Source of the DNA: Acidobacteriota bacterium
Lineage (GTDB): Bacteria; Acidobacteriota; Terriglobia; Bryobacterales; Bryobacteraceae
DNA length: 35,344 nt
Direction of reading: 5' to 3'
Assembly (NCBI GenBank): GCA_017304135.1
Contig: JAFLBB010000050.1
Location: forward strand, 1 to 35,344
The notes beneath the pieces are model-generated. The model was not told where the DNA came from. It made no database searches and saw only the letters and a list, made by a program, of their open reading frames with translations. Positions 1 through 7,328 of this stretch are shown in pieces. Both the position numbers and the translations under genes were made by a program. Numbering within the stretch: position 1 is the first letter of the stretch; the number at the start of each line of letters is the position of its first letter.

Positions 1-79
1 TAGTGACAAAACGAACCCAGTTCTTCGCCGCCTCATCCCTTGCCCGCCTTCCTCGCCTCTTCGTCTTGAAACGTCACCT

Positions 80-496
80 TCACCCCGTCCGCGCCTCCAG
101 CGACGACAGCACCACCCGCACATCCCCCTTCTCCACCTGGAACACCAGCGCCTGCTGATCCCCCCGCTCATCCACATACCCCAGCGTCAGGAAATGCCGC
201 CTCGACTTGCTCAGCAAGAACAGCGGCGACAGCAGCACCGCCGCCACATACCGCCGGTCCACCTTCTGCCCGTACTCCAGCAGGTTGATCCGCTCATACG
301 GCACCGCCAGCGTCGTCTTCTTCGTGGCAAAGTGGAACATCAGCCGGTGCGTCGTGAACAGAGCCCCGTTCACCCCCACCGGCAGGTCTTCCACCGTCCC
401 CCCAATGAACTGCGCCCGCCCCCCCCGGTCGCGCGCCATCGCCGGCAGGCTCGCCGCCCCCCCCACAATCAAGCTAAGCCACACCCGCCTGTGCAT
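80..496 (-). CDS. Exported protein of unknown function, 138 aa
   Basis: I do not recognise a named family. The N-terminus (M-HRRVWLSLIVGGAASLPAMA) is a typical Sec signal peptide with a likely cleavage after about residue 22. The mature part is a small beta-rich domain with a short hydrophobic stretch (VAAVLLSPLFLL) in the middle, followed by SKSRRHFLTLGY. A PH-like or lipid-facing fold is possible but is only a guess. The start is taken at the ATG at 496 rather than the GTG at 505, because a TANNNT hexamer lies 7 nt upstream of the ATG and there is no ribosome binding site. The gene diverges from the sulfite-oxidase-like gene, and an inverted repeat sits on its start. Confidence 0.75.
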   Translation of the reverse strand: MHRRVWLSLIVGGAASLPAMARDRGGRAQFIGGTVEDLPVGVNGALFTTHRLMFHFATKKTTLAVPYERINLLEYGQKVDRRYVAAVLLSPLFLLSKSRRHFLTLGYVDERGDQQALVFQVEKGDVRVVLSSLEARTG

Positions 497-526
497 GTGA
501 GCCACTCTATCCCCTAGTGGCTCACA
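496..526. promoter_or_regulatory. Perfect 10-bp inverted repeat over start and promoter
   Basis: The arms TGTGAGCCAC (496-505) and GTGGCTCACA (517-526) are exact reverse complements separated by 11 nt. The repeat covers the first base of the minus-strand start codon and the TAGAGT hexamer (504-509) thought to be that gene's -10 element. It lies in the divergent gap before the molybdoenzyme gene at 558. It could be a dimeric repressor operator or an mRNA hairpin. A helix in a leaderless transcript could not include both arms, so the operator reading is favoured. Confidence 0.6.
504..509 (-). promoter_or_regulatory. Putative -10 element (TAGAGT), leaderless start
   Basis: Minus-strand TAGAGT ends 7 nt before the ATG at 496. 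No Shine-Dalgarno sequence sits at a useful distance. No clear -35 box is visible. It fits the TANNNT pattern seen at eight other starts in the window. Confidence 0.45.
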
Positions 527-557
527 CCGCCCCCCGCTCTCGTGTCAGATTACATTC

Positions 558-1250
558 ATGAACCCAATCGTGTCCAAACTCGTCAAAATGGTAGGAGTGG
601 ACATCGACAAACTACAGCCAGAAGCCGCCCCCTCGCCAGCCAGCCAGCCCGAGGGCGTCATCATCAGCCCCGATACCCGGCGTGACAACCGCATCCCGCC
701 CGGCCAATCCCGCACGCGCAAATGGCCCGTCCTCGACGCCTCCGGCCCGCCGCGCATCGACCTCGAAAAATGGCGCTTCCGCATCTGGGGCGGCGTCAAC
801 CGCGACGTCGACCTCTCCTGGGCCGAGTTTCAGCAGCTCCCCCGCGTCCAGGTCTTCGCCGACTTCCACTGCGTCACCCGCTGGTCGCGCCTCGGCAACA
901 TCTGGGAGGGCGTCTCCACCAAACACCTCCTCGAACTCGCCGGCGGCCTCAAGCCCGAAACCAAATACGTCCTCGCCTACGGCTACGACTACGGCTGGAC
1001 CACCAACATCCCCCTCGCCGAATTCACCGCCGACGACGCCCTGGTCGCCCTCACCCACGACGGTGTCCCCCTCGAAGTCGAACACGGCGCCCCGGCCCGC
1101 CTCATCGTCCCCCAACTCTACGCCTGGAAGAGCGCCAAGTGGATCGCCGGGTTGGAGTTCCTCCCTGAAGACGTCGCCGGCTTCTGGGAACGCAACGGCT
1201 ACCACATGAACGGCAACCCCTGGACCGAGGAGCGCTTCTCGTGGGATTGA
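558..1250 (+). CDS. Sulfite oxidase-like molybdopterin oxidoreductase
   Basis: A 230-aa protein with one oxidoreductase molybdopterin-binding domain (about residues 65-215), the fold shared by sulfite oxidase and MsrP/YedY. Cys105 in ADFHCVTRWS is the expected molybdenum ligand. The nearby W-EGV, KYVLAYGYDYGWTTN, LYAWKSAKW and NGYHMNGNPW segments match the short bacterial sulfite-oxidase-like group. There is no dimerisation domain, no haem domain and no signal peptide, so it is probably cytoplasmic; the electron partner and substrate cannot be read from sequence. There is no clear ribosome binding site before the ATG. The end overlaps the next gene by 10 nt, so the two are probably translated together. 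Confidence 0.9.
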   Translation: MNPIVSKLVKMVGVDIDKLQPEAAPSPASQPEGVIISPDTRRDNRIPPGQSRTRKWPVLDASGPPRIDLEKWRFRIWGGVNRDVDLSWAEFQQLPRVQVFADFHCVTRWSRLGNIWEGVSTKHLLELAGGLKPETKYVLAYGYDYGWTTNIPLAEFTADDALVALTHDGVPLEVEHGAPARLIVPQLYAWKSAKWIAGLEFLPEDVAGFWERNGYHMNGNPWTEERFSWD

Positions 1251-2197
1251 TCACCTCCCGCCGCCTCCTCGTCTCCGGCCTCGGCGCGTCAGCCGCCCTC
1301 GGCGTCGCGGGCCTTGCCGCCTACCGCGTCTCCCCCACCTTCTGGCAGCAATACATCCGCGACCTCCGCCGCGGCATTCAACCCCCCGCCCGCAAGCCCG
1401 AGTGGCGCTCCTGGTCCAACCGCGGCCTCCACGCCGCCTGGCTCGGCCACTCCACCATCCTCCTCCGCATCAACGGCTACACCATCCTCACCGACCCAGT
1501 CTTCAGCTCCCGCGCCGGCATCAACCTCGGCCTGCTCACCCTCGGCCCGAAACGCCTCATCGAACCCGCGCTCGACCTTGGCGATCTGCCCAAAATCGAC
1601 CTCATCCTCAACTCCCACGCCCACATGGACCACCTCGACACCCCCTCCATGTCGGCCCTGGAGAGCAAGGACACCGAGCTGGTGATGGCCCACGCCACCT
1701 CCGACATCATCAACGTCCCCGGCTATGCCCGCGTCCGTGAACTGCGTTGGGGCCAGAGCCTGCAAGCCGGGCCCGTGCGCATTACCGCCATCGAGGTGAA
1801 CCACTGGGGCGCGCGCCTGCGCTCCGATACCTGGCGCGGCTACAACGGCTATCTCATCGAGTCCACCGGCGACGGCCCCACGCGCCGTGTCCTGTTCGCC
1901 GGCGACACCGCCAACACGCACCTTTTCCGCGGCCTGAGGACCTCACACCCCTTCGATCTCGCCCTCATGCCCATCGGCGCTTACAACCCCTGGATCCGCG
2001 CCCACTGCACCCCCGAGCAGTCCTGGCGCATGGCCAACGAAGCCAACGCCGAGCGCTTCTTCCCCATGCACCACCAGACCTTCCCCCTCGGCCGCGAACC
2101 CTTCCTCGAACCCATCGAGCGACTCCACAACGCCGCCGGCAACGATTCGCAGCGCATCGTCCTGCAGAAGGTCGGCGAAGAGGTCCACGTCGGCTAG
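1241..2197 (+). CDS. MBL-fold metal-dependent hydrolase (NAPE-PLD/UlaG-like)
   Basis: A 318-aa metallo-beta-lactamase-fold protein. The zinc-binding HxHxDH motif is at residues 126-131 (SHAHMDHLD). Further ligands are likely in FAGDTANTH and in the late PMHHQTFPLG segment. The LGHSTILLRINGYTILTDPVF stretch near residue 70 is typical of the group containing N-acylphosphatidylethanolamine phospholipase D and UlaG-type lactonases, so a phosphodiester or lactone substrate is plausible. The N-terminus (TSRRLLVSGLGASAALGVAG) is a Tat-like or uncleaved membrane anchor. The start is a GTG inside the preceding gene, a 10-nt overlap. It ends 4 nt from the convergent pentapeptide gene, with no visible terminator between. 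Confidence 0.85.
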   Translation: MGLITSRRLLVSGLGASAALGVAGLAAYRVSPTFWQQYIRDLRRGIQPPARKPEWRSWSNRGLHAAWLGHSTILLRINGYTILTDPVFSSRAGINLGLLTLGPKRLIEPALDLGDLPKIDLILNSHAHMDHLDTPSMSALESKDTELVMAHATSDIINVPGYARVRELRWGQSLQAGPVRITAIEVNHWGARLRSDTWRGYNGYLIESTGDGPTRRVLFAGDTANTHLFRGLRTSHPFDLALMPIGAYNPWIRAHCTPEQSWRMANEANAERFFPMHHQTFPLGREPFLEPIERLHNAAGNDSQRIVLQKVGEEVHVG

Positions 2198-2201
2198 GCT
2201 G

Positions 2202-3197
2202 CTACCGCACCAGCCCCGGCTTCTCGGCCCCCGAACGCTTCATGTATGGCCCCGCCGTGCCGTTGGGCAGGATCGTCGTCTGGTCCGTCCGCGCCATCGC
2301 CAACTGGTCGGCCGTCATCTCGCGCGCGCCTTGCAGGTTGGCGTCGCGGAAATCGGCCGCCAGCAACTGCGCCGCCTGGAACCGCGCCCCCTGCAACTGC
2401 GCCCCGCAAAAGTCCGCTCCGCTCAGCTTGGCGTTCCGGAAATCCGCGCTCCTCAACTTGGCCCGAGTGAACTGCGCCCGGCTCAAGTCTGAGTTCTGGC
2501 AGTTCACCCGCGACATCTCGGCCTGGCTGAAATCGCAATCGGTGAACGAGCCATACGAGAGGTTCGCCTCCTCTAACTGCGCCTGGAAAAACCGGCATAA
2601 CTGCGCCCGCACGCGGTAGAAGTTCGCTCCATCCAGCACCGCCCCGCTGAGGTTGGACGAATACAGCCGCGCCTGGTGCCACGCCACCGACGCCATCTGC
2701 GCCATCGTCAGGTCACACTGCGTCAGCGTCGCCCCCTGCAGCCGCGCCTCGCCCAGGTTCGCCCCGGCCATGCGGCAGTTCCCCAGCTTGGCCTCGCTCA
2801 GGTTTGCCCCCAACAGCCACGCCTGCTCGAAATTCGATTCGTCCAACTCGCTCTCACTCAAGTCCGCCCGGTTCAGCGAAGCCCTCCGGAAATCCGACCG
2901 CTGCAACTCCGATTGCGACAGATCGGTGCCGCTCAGGTCCGCCTCCAGCCACGTCCCACCCGGCATCACCGACTTCGCCAGCCGCACCCCCGGCAACGAC
3001 AAGCCTGTAAACGTCCCGTCGGCCACCGACATCTGCACGCCCTCACGCTTGTTGCCGTCCAGCCACAGCCCGTGCAACTCCACCCTCCGCGCCCAGCGTG
3101 CCGCCAGCGCCGGCACCTCCTCGGCAAACTTCTGGTCGAATTCCTTCGCCAGTTCCTCCTGCGCCAGCTCCACTTCCTGTTGACGAAAGATGTTCAA
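2202..3197 (-). CDS. Pentapeptide-repeat protein, about 331 aa
   Basis: After an alpha-helical, charged N-terminus (QQEVELAQEELAKEFDQKF), most of the protein is built of A(D/N)Lxx-type pentapeptides, from about residue 60 to 300 (for example ADLSGTDLSQ, GANLSEAKLG, SADFRNAKLSGADF). This predicts a right-handed quadrilateral beta-helix. Some members mimic DNA and bind gyrase (Qnr, MfpA), but most have no known role and nothing here is specific. The start is placed at TTG 3197 because purine-rich GGGAGGAGGAAGGGAG lies just upstream. The frame stays open to 3434, but the extra residues look like translated promoter sequence and would cover the divergent gene's start at 3343. No signal peptide follows the chosen start. 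Confidence 0.8.
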   Translation of the reverse strand: MNIFRQQEVELAQEELAKEFDQKFAEEVPALAARWARRVELHGLWLDGNKREGVQMSVADGTFTGLSLPGVRLAKSVMPGGTWLEADLSGTDLSQSELQRSDFRRASLNRADLSESELDESNFEQAWLLGANLSEAKLGNCRMAGANLGEARLQGATLTQCDLTMAQMASVAWHQARLYSSNLSGAVLDGANFYRVRAQLCRFFQAQLEEANLSYGSFTDCDFSQAEMSRVNCQNSDLSRAQFTRAKLRSADFRNAKLSGADFCGAQLQGARFQAAQLLAADFRDANLQGAREMTADQLAMARTDQTTILPNGTAGPYMKRSGAEKPGLVR

Positions 3198-3342
3198 GGC
3201 GGCACTCTCCCTTCCTCCTCCCTTATCGGTGCGAAACACCACGATCTCATGCCGATTTCCGCGTGTTTCACCGTACTCCCTCCTCACGTCTTTCCCCCTC
3301 CTCCCCTCCTGTGGTAGCTTTATCCCTATCGAGGTCAAACCC

Positions 3343-4545
3343 ATGTCCCACCGCCGCGGATTCATCAAAACCCTTTCCAGCCTGCCTGTCGTAGGAGGTC
3401 TGATGCCGGCTGCCCTTACGGCCGCTACAGCCAAACGCGACTACTTCAAGGAACTCGGCGTCCGCCCCTTCCTCAACGCCGCAGGCACCTACACGATGCT
3501 CACCGCCTCCCTGATGCACCCGGACTGCGTGGCCGCCTACGAATACGCCTCGCGCCAGTTTGTCCGCCTCAACGACCTCCACGACGCCGTCGGCAAGAAG
3601 CTCGCCTCGCTGCTTCACGTCGATGCCGCCATGGTCACCTCCGGCGCCGCCGGCGCACTGGTCGTCGGCACCGCCGCATGCGTCGCCGGCAAGAACCCGG
3701 AATGGATCCGCCGTATTCCGGACATCGCCGGCACGGGCATGAAGAGCGAGGTCATCATCCAGAAGTCGCACCGCTATGGCTATGACCACGCCGTGCGTAA
3801 CTGCGGCATCAAGTTTGTGGAAGTGGAGACGGCCGGAGAGATGGAGCGCGCCTGCAACGCCAACACCGCCATGGCCCTCTTCTTCAACGCCAACAACAAC
3901 GTCGGCCAGATCAAGGACCAGCAGTTCGTCGAAATCTGCAAGAAGCACGGCGTGCCCAGCTTTAACGACGCCGCCGCCGACGCCCTGCCCGTGGAGAACC
4001 TCTGGAAGTGGTCGAAGATGGGCTTTGACCTGGTCACCTTCTCCGGCGGCAAAGGCCTCCGCGGACCGCAGAGCGCCGGCCTGCTGCTCGGCCGCGCCGA
4101 TCTGATTGAAGCCGCCCGCGCCAACTCCTCGCCCAACGGCGACACCATCGGCCGCGGTCTCAAGGTAAACAAGGAAGAGCTGCTCGGCATGATGGCCGCC
4201 ATCGAGGCCTACGTCAAGATGGACCACGCCGCCGAGTTCAAGGAATGGGAGAAGCGCTGCAAACTGGTGCAGGATTCGGTCTCTTCAATCCCCTCCATCC
4301 AGATGACCGTCGACGTACCGGAGATCGCCAACCGCACGCCCCACCTGCACCTCAAGTGGGACACCTCGAAGGTGAAGATCACCGTGCGCGAAGTGATCGA
4401 GAAGCTGCGCTCGGGCGACCCGGCCATCGAAGTGACGCCCTCGCGCCCCGATGAACTGGTCATGAATTTCTGGATGCTCCAGCCGGGCGAAGCGCAGGTT
4501 GTCGCCAAGCGCGTCCGCGAGATCCTCAAGGCGGCCTCGGCATAA
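3343..4545 (+). CDS. Tat-exported SelA-like PLP-dependent enzyme
   Basis: A 400-aa fold-type I PLP enzyme of the SelA/DgaE-like group (L-seryl-tRNA selenium transferase superfamily). The Schiff-base lysine is probably Lys237 in FSGGKGLRGPQSAG, and Asp209 in FNDAAAD should contact the pyridine nitrogen. In true SelA the substrate is charged tRNA; shorter relatives such as D-glucosaminate-6-phosphate ammonia-lyase act on amino sugars or amino acids, which is likelier here. The N-terminus is a twin-arginine signal (HRRGFIKTLSSLPVVGGLMP, Ala-rich to about residue 30), so the enzyme should fold with PLP in the cytoplasm and be exported. The start is ATG 3343 with GAGG 8 nt upstream; longer upstream readings are not supported. 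A GNAT gene overlaps its stop. Confidence 0.87.
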   Translation: MSHRRGFIKTLSSLPVVGGLMPAALTAATAKRDYFKELGVRPFLNAAGTYTMLTASLMHPDCVAAYEYASRQFVRLNDLHDAVGKKLASLLHVDAAMVTSGAAGALVVGTAACVAGKNPEWIRRIPDIAGTGMKSEVIIQKSHRYGYDHAVRNCGIKFVEVETAGEMERACNANTAMALFFNANNNVGQIKDQQFVEICKKHGVPSFNDAAADALPVENLWKWSKMGFDLVTFSGGKGLRGPQSAGLLLGRADLIEAARANSSPNGDTIGRGLKVNKEELLGMMAAIEAYVKMDHAAEFKEWEKRCKLVQDSVSSIPSIQMTVDVPEIANRTPHLHLKWDTSKVKITVREVIEKLRSGDPAIEVTPSRPDELVMNFWMLQPGEAQVVAKRVREILKAASA

Positions 4546-5063
4546 ACATCCGCCGCGCCACAACGGACGACGCTCCGGCGCTTGTGGCGCTGCTCGAACA
4601 GATTGCGCGCGAGCGCATCCATACCGCGATTGACCAGCCCTGGTCTGCCGCCGAACAGCGCCGCTACATCGAGCAACAGTCACCGCGCGAGTGCATCCAC
4701 CATGCCGAAACCGAAGAAGGTGAACTGCTCGGCTACCAGGTGCTCGAACAGTACGCCGCTTCGATCTCCTCGATGGCCCATGTCGGCCAGTTAGGCACCT
4801 ACGTGCGCTCCGGACTGCGCGGGCAGGGCATTGGCCGCCGCCTGTTTGAGGCCACGCTCGGCTTTGCCCTCAGCCAGGGCTACCGCAAGTTCGTCATCCA
4901 GGTGCGCGCCACCAACGCCGCGGCGCTCGCCTATTACCAGTCGCTCGGGTTTCGGGAGTGTGGCCGCTACACTCGCCACGTCCTCATCGACGGCCTCGAA
5001 GAGGACGAAATCCTGCTCGAACTCCACCTCGCAGAACGCCAACTTCCCTCAACCGGCGCGTGA
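4542..5063 (+). CDS. GNAT-family N-acetyltransferase, probable ATA start
   Basis: A GCN5-related acetyltransferase. The acetyl-CoA binding motif A is LRGQGIGRRLF, followed by the usual NAAALAYYQSLGF motif B. The natural N-terminus of the family (xIRRATTDDAPALVALL, first beta strand) is encoded directly behind the previous stop, but there is no ATG, GTG or TTG in front of it. The first codon in frame is ATA at 4542, forming ATAA with the upstream stop and preceded by AAGG about 9 nt away. Starting there gives 173 aa. The next usual start, GTG 4584, gives 159 aa and would remove the first beta strand. The substrate is unknown. Close coupling suggests it works with, or is co-regulated with, the SelA-like enzyme. 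Confidence 0.8.
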   Translation: MNIRRATTDDAPALVALLEQIARERIHTAIDQPWSAAEQRRYIEQQSPRECIHHAETEEGELLGYQVLEQYAASISSMAHVGQLGTYVRSGLRGQGIGRRLFEATLGFALSQGYRKFVIQVRATNAAALAYYQSLGFRECGRYTRHVLIDGLEEDEILLELHLAERQLPSTGA

Positions 5064-5069
5064 ATCCAG

Positions 5070-5075
5070 TATCAT
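5070..5075 (+). promoter_or_regulatory. Putative -10 element (TATCAT)
   Basis: TATCAT ends 8 nt before the ATG at 5084. There is no ribosome binding site in the short leader. It fits the TANNNT/leaderless pattern. It lies after the stop of the GNAT gene, so the DUF4440 gene may have its own promoter. Confidence 0.45.
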
Positions 5076-5083
5076 CGTTCCCT

Positions 5084-5497
5084 ATGAGATCCCTCATCCT
5101 CACCGCCGCCCTGTGTGCGTTCGCGTTCACCGCCACGGCCGAGACCGCCGCTGAAGCCGAGGTCCGCGCCGCCCACGATGCCTTCCTCAAGGCCGCCAAA
5201 GCGGGCGACGCCGCCGCGCTCGCCAAAGTCTTCGCCGACGGCCTCCAATACAGCCACTCCAATGCCAAGCTGGAGAACAAGAAGGAAGCCATCGACGCGC
5301 TCGTCAAATCGCCCGGCAACTTCGAAGTCCACTCCCAGGCCATCCACGTCTACGGCAACACCGCCACCATTCGCGCCAAGATGACCGCCCACGCCGCCAC
5401 CGGCGACATCCACCTCGCCATGCTGCAGGTCTGGATCAAGAACGGCAAGCAGTGGCAGATGGTGGAACGCCACACCACGCGCCTGCCCGCGCAGTAA
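5084..5497 (+). CDS. Exported DUF4440/SnoaL-like (NTF2-fold) protein
   Basis: A 137-aa protein. Residues 1-19 (RSLILTAALCAFAFTATA) form a Sec signal peptide. The mature domain matches the NTF2-like DUF4440/SnoaL pattern: an early helix with VRAAHDAFLKAAKAGDAAAL, then VFADGLQYSHSNAKLENKKEAI, and closing beta strands ending in WIKNGKQWQMVERHTTRL. Such domains form cone-shaped pockets and occur as small enzymes or binding proteins; no catalytic residue identifies a reaction here. The start is ATG 5084, because upstream in-frame codons lie inside the GNAT gene and would hide the signal peptide. It converges on the antiporter gene with a 17-bp gap. Confidence 0.85.
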   Translation: MRSLILTAALCAFAFTATAETAAEAEVRAAHDAFLKAAKAGDAAALAKVFADGLQYSHSNAKLENKKEAIDALVKSPGNFEVHSQAIHVYGNTATIRAKMTAHAATGDIHLAMLQVWIKNGKQWQMVERHTTRLPAQ

Positions 5498-5514
5498 ATT
5501 ACCCCCGCTGTAAC

Positions 5515-6744
5515 TCACCCCAACGAATACCGCTCCTCCGGCGCCGACGCCTCCACTCCCTTATAGGCGATCTTGAGCAGCGGCGGCGCCACCACCGTTG
5601 TGGCCACAGCCATGAACACCACCACACCGTAGACGTTCTGCGTGATCGCGCCGATCCCCAGCCCGATCTGCGCCACCACCATGCCCACCTCGCCACGTGG
5701 AATCATCCCCACGCCAATGCGCATCGCCTCGGCCTTGCCCATCCCCAGCGCCGCCCCGCCGCAGCCGACGAACTTCGACGCCACCGCCGCCAGCAGCAGC
5801 ACGATGGCCAGGATCATCATCGACTGGTCGCGAAAGGCCGACAGATCCACGTGCAGCCCGATGCCCACCAGGAAGAAGGGCACCAGCAGTTCGGCCGCGC
5901 CGTTGGCCAGGTCGTTCACGCGGTGCCCCACACGACCCGCCAGCGCCATGCCCGCGAAGAATGCCCCCACAATCGCCGCCACGCCAATATAGACCGCCAG
6001 CACCGACAAGGCGAACAACAACACCACCGCCAGCGCATACTCGGCTTCGGCCACACGCAGGCTCTCCTGCGCCCGGGGGACAATCTTGCCCATCGCCCTG
6101 TTGCCCCACAGCGCGATGCCCACCACAAACGCAATGGCCAACCCCGCCGTAAGCGCGATCTCCACCAGGTTCACCTCGCCGCGCGCCATGCCGCTCACCG
6201 AGGCCAGCACCAGTAGGCCCAGTACATCATCAATCACCGCCGCCGCCAGGATGATCTGGCTCGACCTTTGTTGCAGCAACCCCTTCGCCGCCAGCACCTG
6301 CGCCGTGATGCCGACGCTGGTGGCCACCATCGCCGCGCCGACAAAAATGGCTTCAATCTGCGGCGAGCCCCAGAACCGCATGATGCCCCAGCCCATGATC
6401 ATGGGCACAATCACACCGCTCACGGCCACCAGCGTCGCCGAGCCGCCCAGCTTCAACAACTCCTCCGGTTTCACCTCCAGCCCCACGCGGAACAGCAGGA
6501 ACATCACCCCCAGGTCGGCCAGTGAGACGAGCAGTTCGTTTGGCGCCACCCAGGCCAGCACACTGGGGCCAATCAGCATGCCGGCGAAGATCTCGCCCAC
6601 AATGCCGGAGATTCCCACGCGTTCAAAGATCTCAGCCAGCAGCTTGGCCGAGGCAAAAACCGTTAGCATCGCCAGCGGCAACGCCAGCGCTTCATGTGAT
6701 CCGGTGGATAAGAAAAAGGCCATCGGCCCGCTGGCGGGTATCAT
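5515..6744 (-). CDS. CPA2-family cation/proton antiporter
   Basis: A 409-aa integral membrane protein with about 12-13 hydrophobic helices over its full length. The arrangement is that of the CPA2 (KefB/NapA/GerN-like) sodium/proton-exchanger domain: GISGIVGEIFAGMLIGP in helix 2, LGVMFLLFRVGLE in helix 3, ILAAAVIDDVLGLLVL in the ion-binding helix with the paired Asp residues, and late MIPRGEVGMVVAQIGL. There is no C-terminal RCK/TrkA-N domain, unlike KefB/C, so regulation by NAD or glutathione is not expected. The ion (Na+ or K+) is not decidable from sequence. Its ATG overlaps the upstream gene's stop in ATGA (6741-6744), showing translational coupling. Met8 is an alternative start. Confidence 0.9.
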   Translation of the reverse strand: MIPASGPMAFFLSTGSHEALALPLAMLTVFASAKLLAEIFERVGISGIVGEIFAGMLIGPSVLAWVAPNELLVSLADLGVMFLLFRVGLEVKPEELLKLGGSATLVAVSGVIVPMIMGWGIMRFWGSPQIEAIFVGAAMVATSVGITAQVLAAKGLLQQRSSQIILAAAVIDDVLGLLVLASVSGMARGEVNLVEIALTAGLAIAFVVGIALWGNRAMGKIVPRAQESLRVAEAEYALAVVLLFALSVLAVYIGVAAIVGAFFAGMALAGRVGHRVNDLANGAAELLVPFFLVGIGLHVDLSAFRDQSMMILAIVLLLAAVASKFVGCGGAALGMGKAEAMRIGVGMIPRGEVGMVVAQIGLGIGAITQNVYGVVVFMAVATTVVAPPLLKIAYKGVEASAPEERYSLG

Positions 6745-7163
6745 TCTGTCTGGTCGCTCTCCGTCTCTTCCGCGGCCCCGCCGAGCAGGCGCCGGAAAAT
6801 CGACTCACGAATTCCGGCTTCCTGGTCTTCGGTTCGATTGCGCCGCGCCGCGCACTGCCGGGCCGCCGCCGCGTACAAATCGCGCATCAACCGCACCAGC
6901 CTCCAATCATCCTCGTTTGCATACTGCTCTGTAAAGATCCCCGTGCGGCCGGGTTCGATGATGAAGACGCTCTCCACGCCAACCGTGCAGGTGAGCTGTT
7001 TGCGCGCTCCGGCGCGGCTCATGATGTTGTCCACATCCAGCCGCACGCCGCGGGAATGAGCCACATAGCCGTCGGTCTCTTTCTCGCGCCACTGCATGGG
7101 CCCCGTGGCAGCCGTGGTTTCCTGCAACAGGAGTTGAATCACGTAGCTCTCGGAAATCGCCAC
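6741..7163 (-). CDS. Unknown 140-aa soluble protein coupled to antiporter
   Basis: I do not recognise this protein. It has no signal peptide or membrane segment. The first two-thirds looks mixed alpha/beta (TCTVGVESVFIIEPGRTGIF), and the C-terminal part is helical and highly charged (DLYAAAARQCAARRNRTEDQ, ending TESDQTE). The start is a GTG at 7163 with GGAG about 10 nt upstream. It shares ATGA with the antiporter that follows, so a regulatory or accessory role for that transporter is a reasonable inference, but nothing in the sequence demonstrates it. Confidence 0.7.
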   Translation of the reverse strand: MAISESYVIQLLLQETTAATGPMQWREKETDGYVAHSRGVRLDVDNIMSRAGARKQLTCTVGVESVFIIEPGRTGIFTEQYANEDDWRLVRLMRDLYAAAARQCAARRNRTEDQEAGIRESIFRRLLGGAAEETESDQTE

Positions 7164-7255
7164 TCGACAGCTTCTCCGTCCAGGCGTCCGTGTACGAACG
7201 CCCGGCCTTCACTCCGCTTTATCTTTCTACTAAATAGCTGTACCGGGGTGCCAAT

Positions 7256-7287
7256 AGAAATTTCTTCTCCACAACATCGAAATTTCT
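7256..7287. promoter_or_regulatory. Two GAAATTTC palindromes 22 bp apart, upstream of amt
   Basis: GAAATTTC occurs at 7257-7264 and again at 7279-7286; the first is part of the 10-bp perfect palindrome AGAAATTTCT. The start-to-start distance of 22 bp is close to two helical turns, so two dimers would bind on the same face of the DNA. The pair lies in the 265-bp divergent region, about 140 bp before the amt start and about 95 bp from the opposite gene's start. This suggests a nitrogen-responsive or other operator. Confidence 0.45.
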
Positions 7288-7298
7288 GTTTTGCATGC

Positions 7299-7328
7299 TT
7301 GCGCCGCATCGTTTACCTTGCCTATATC
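7299..7328 (+). promoter_or_regulatory. Possible sigma-70 promoter for amt
   Basis: TTGCGC (7299-7304) and TATATC (7323-7328) are 18 bp apart. They would start transcription near 7335, inside the inverted repeat that follows. Both boxes deviate from consensus, so this is a weak call. Confidence 0.3.

Noticed and set aside
3190..3342. Extended N-terminus of the SelA-like enzyme
   Set aside because: It would bury the twin-arginine signal, which begins at ATG 3343 with a good ribosome binding site.
3198..3434. Extended N-terminus of the pentapeptide protein
   Set aside because: It would cover the start and ribosome binding site of the divergent SelA-like gene, and the residues do not look like a folded domain.
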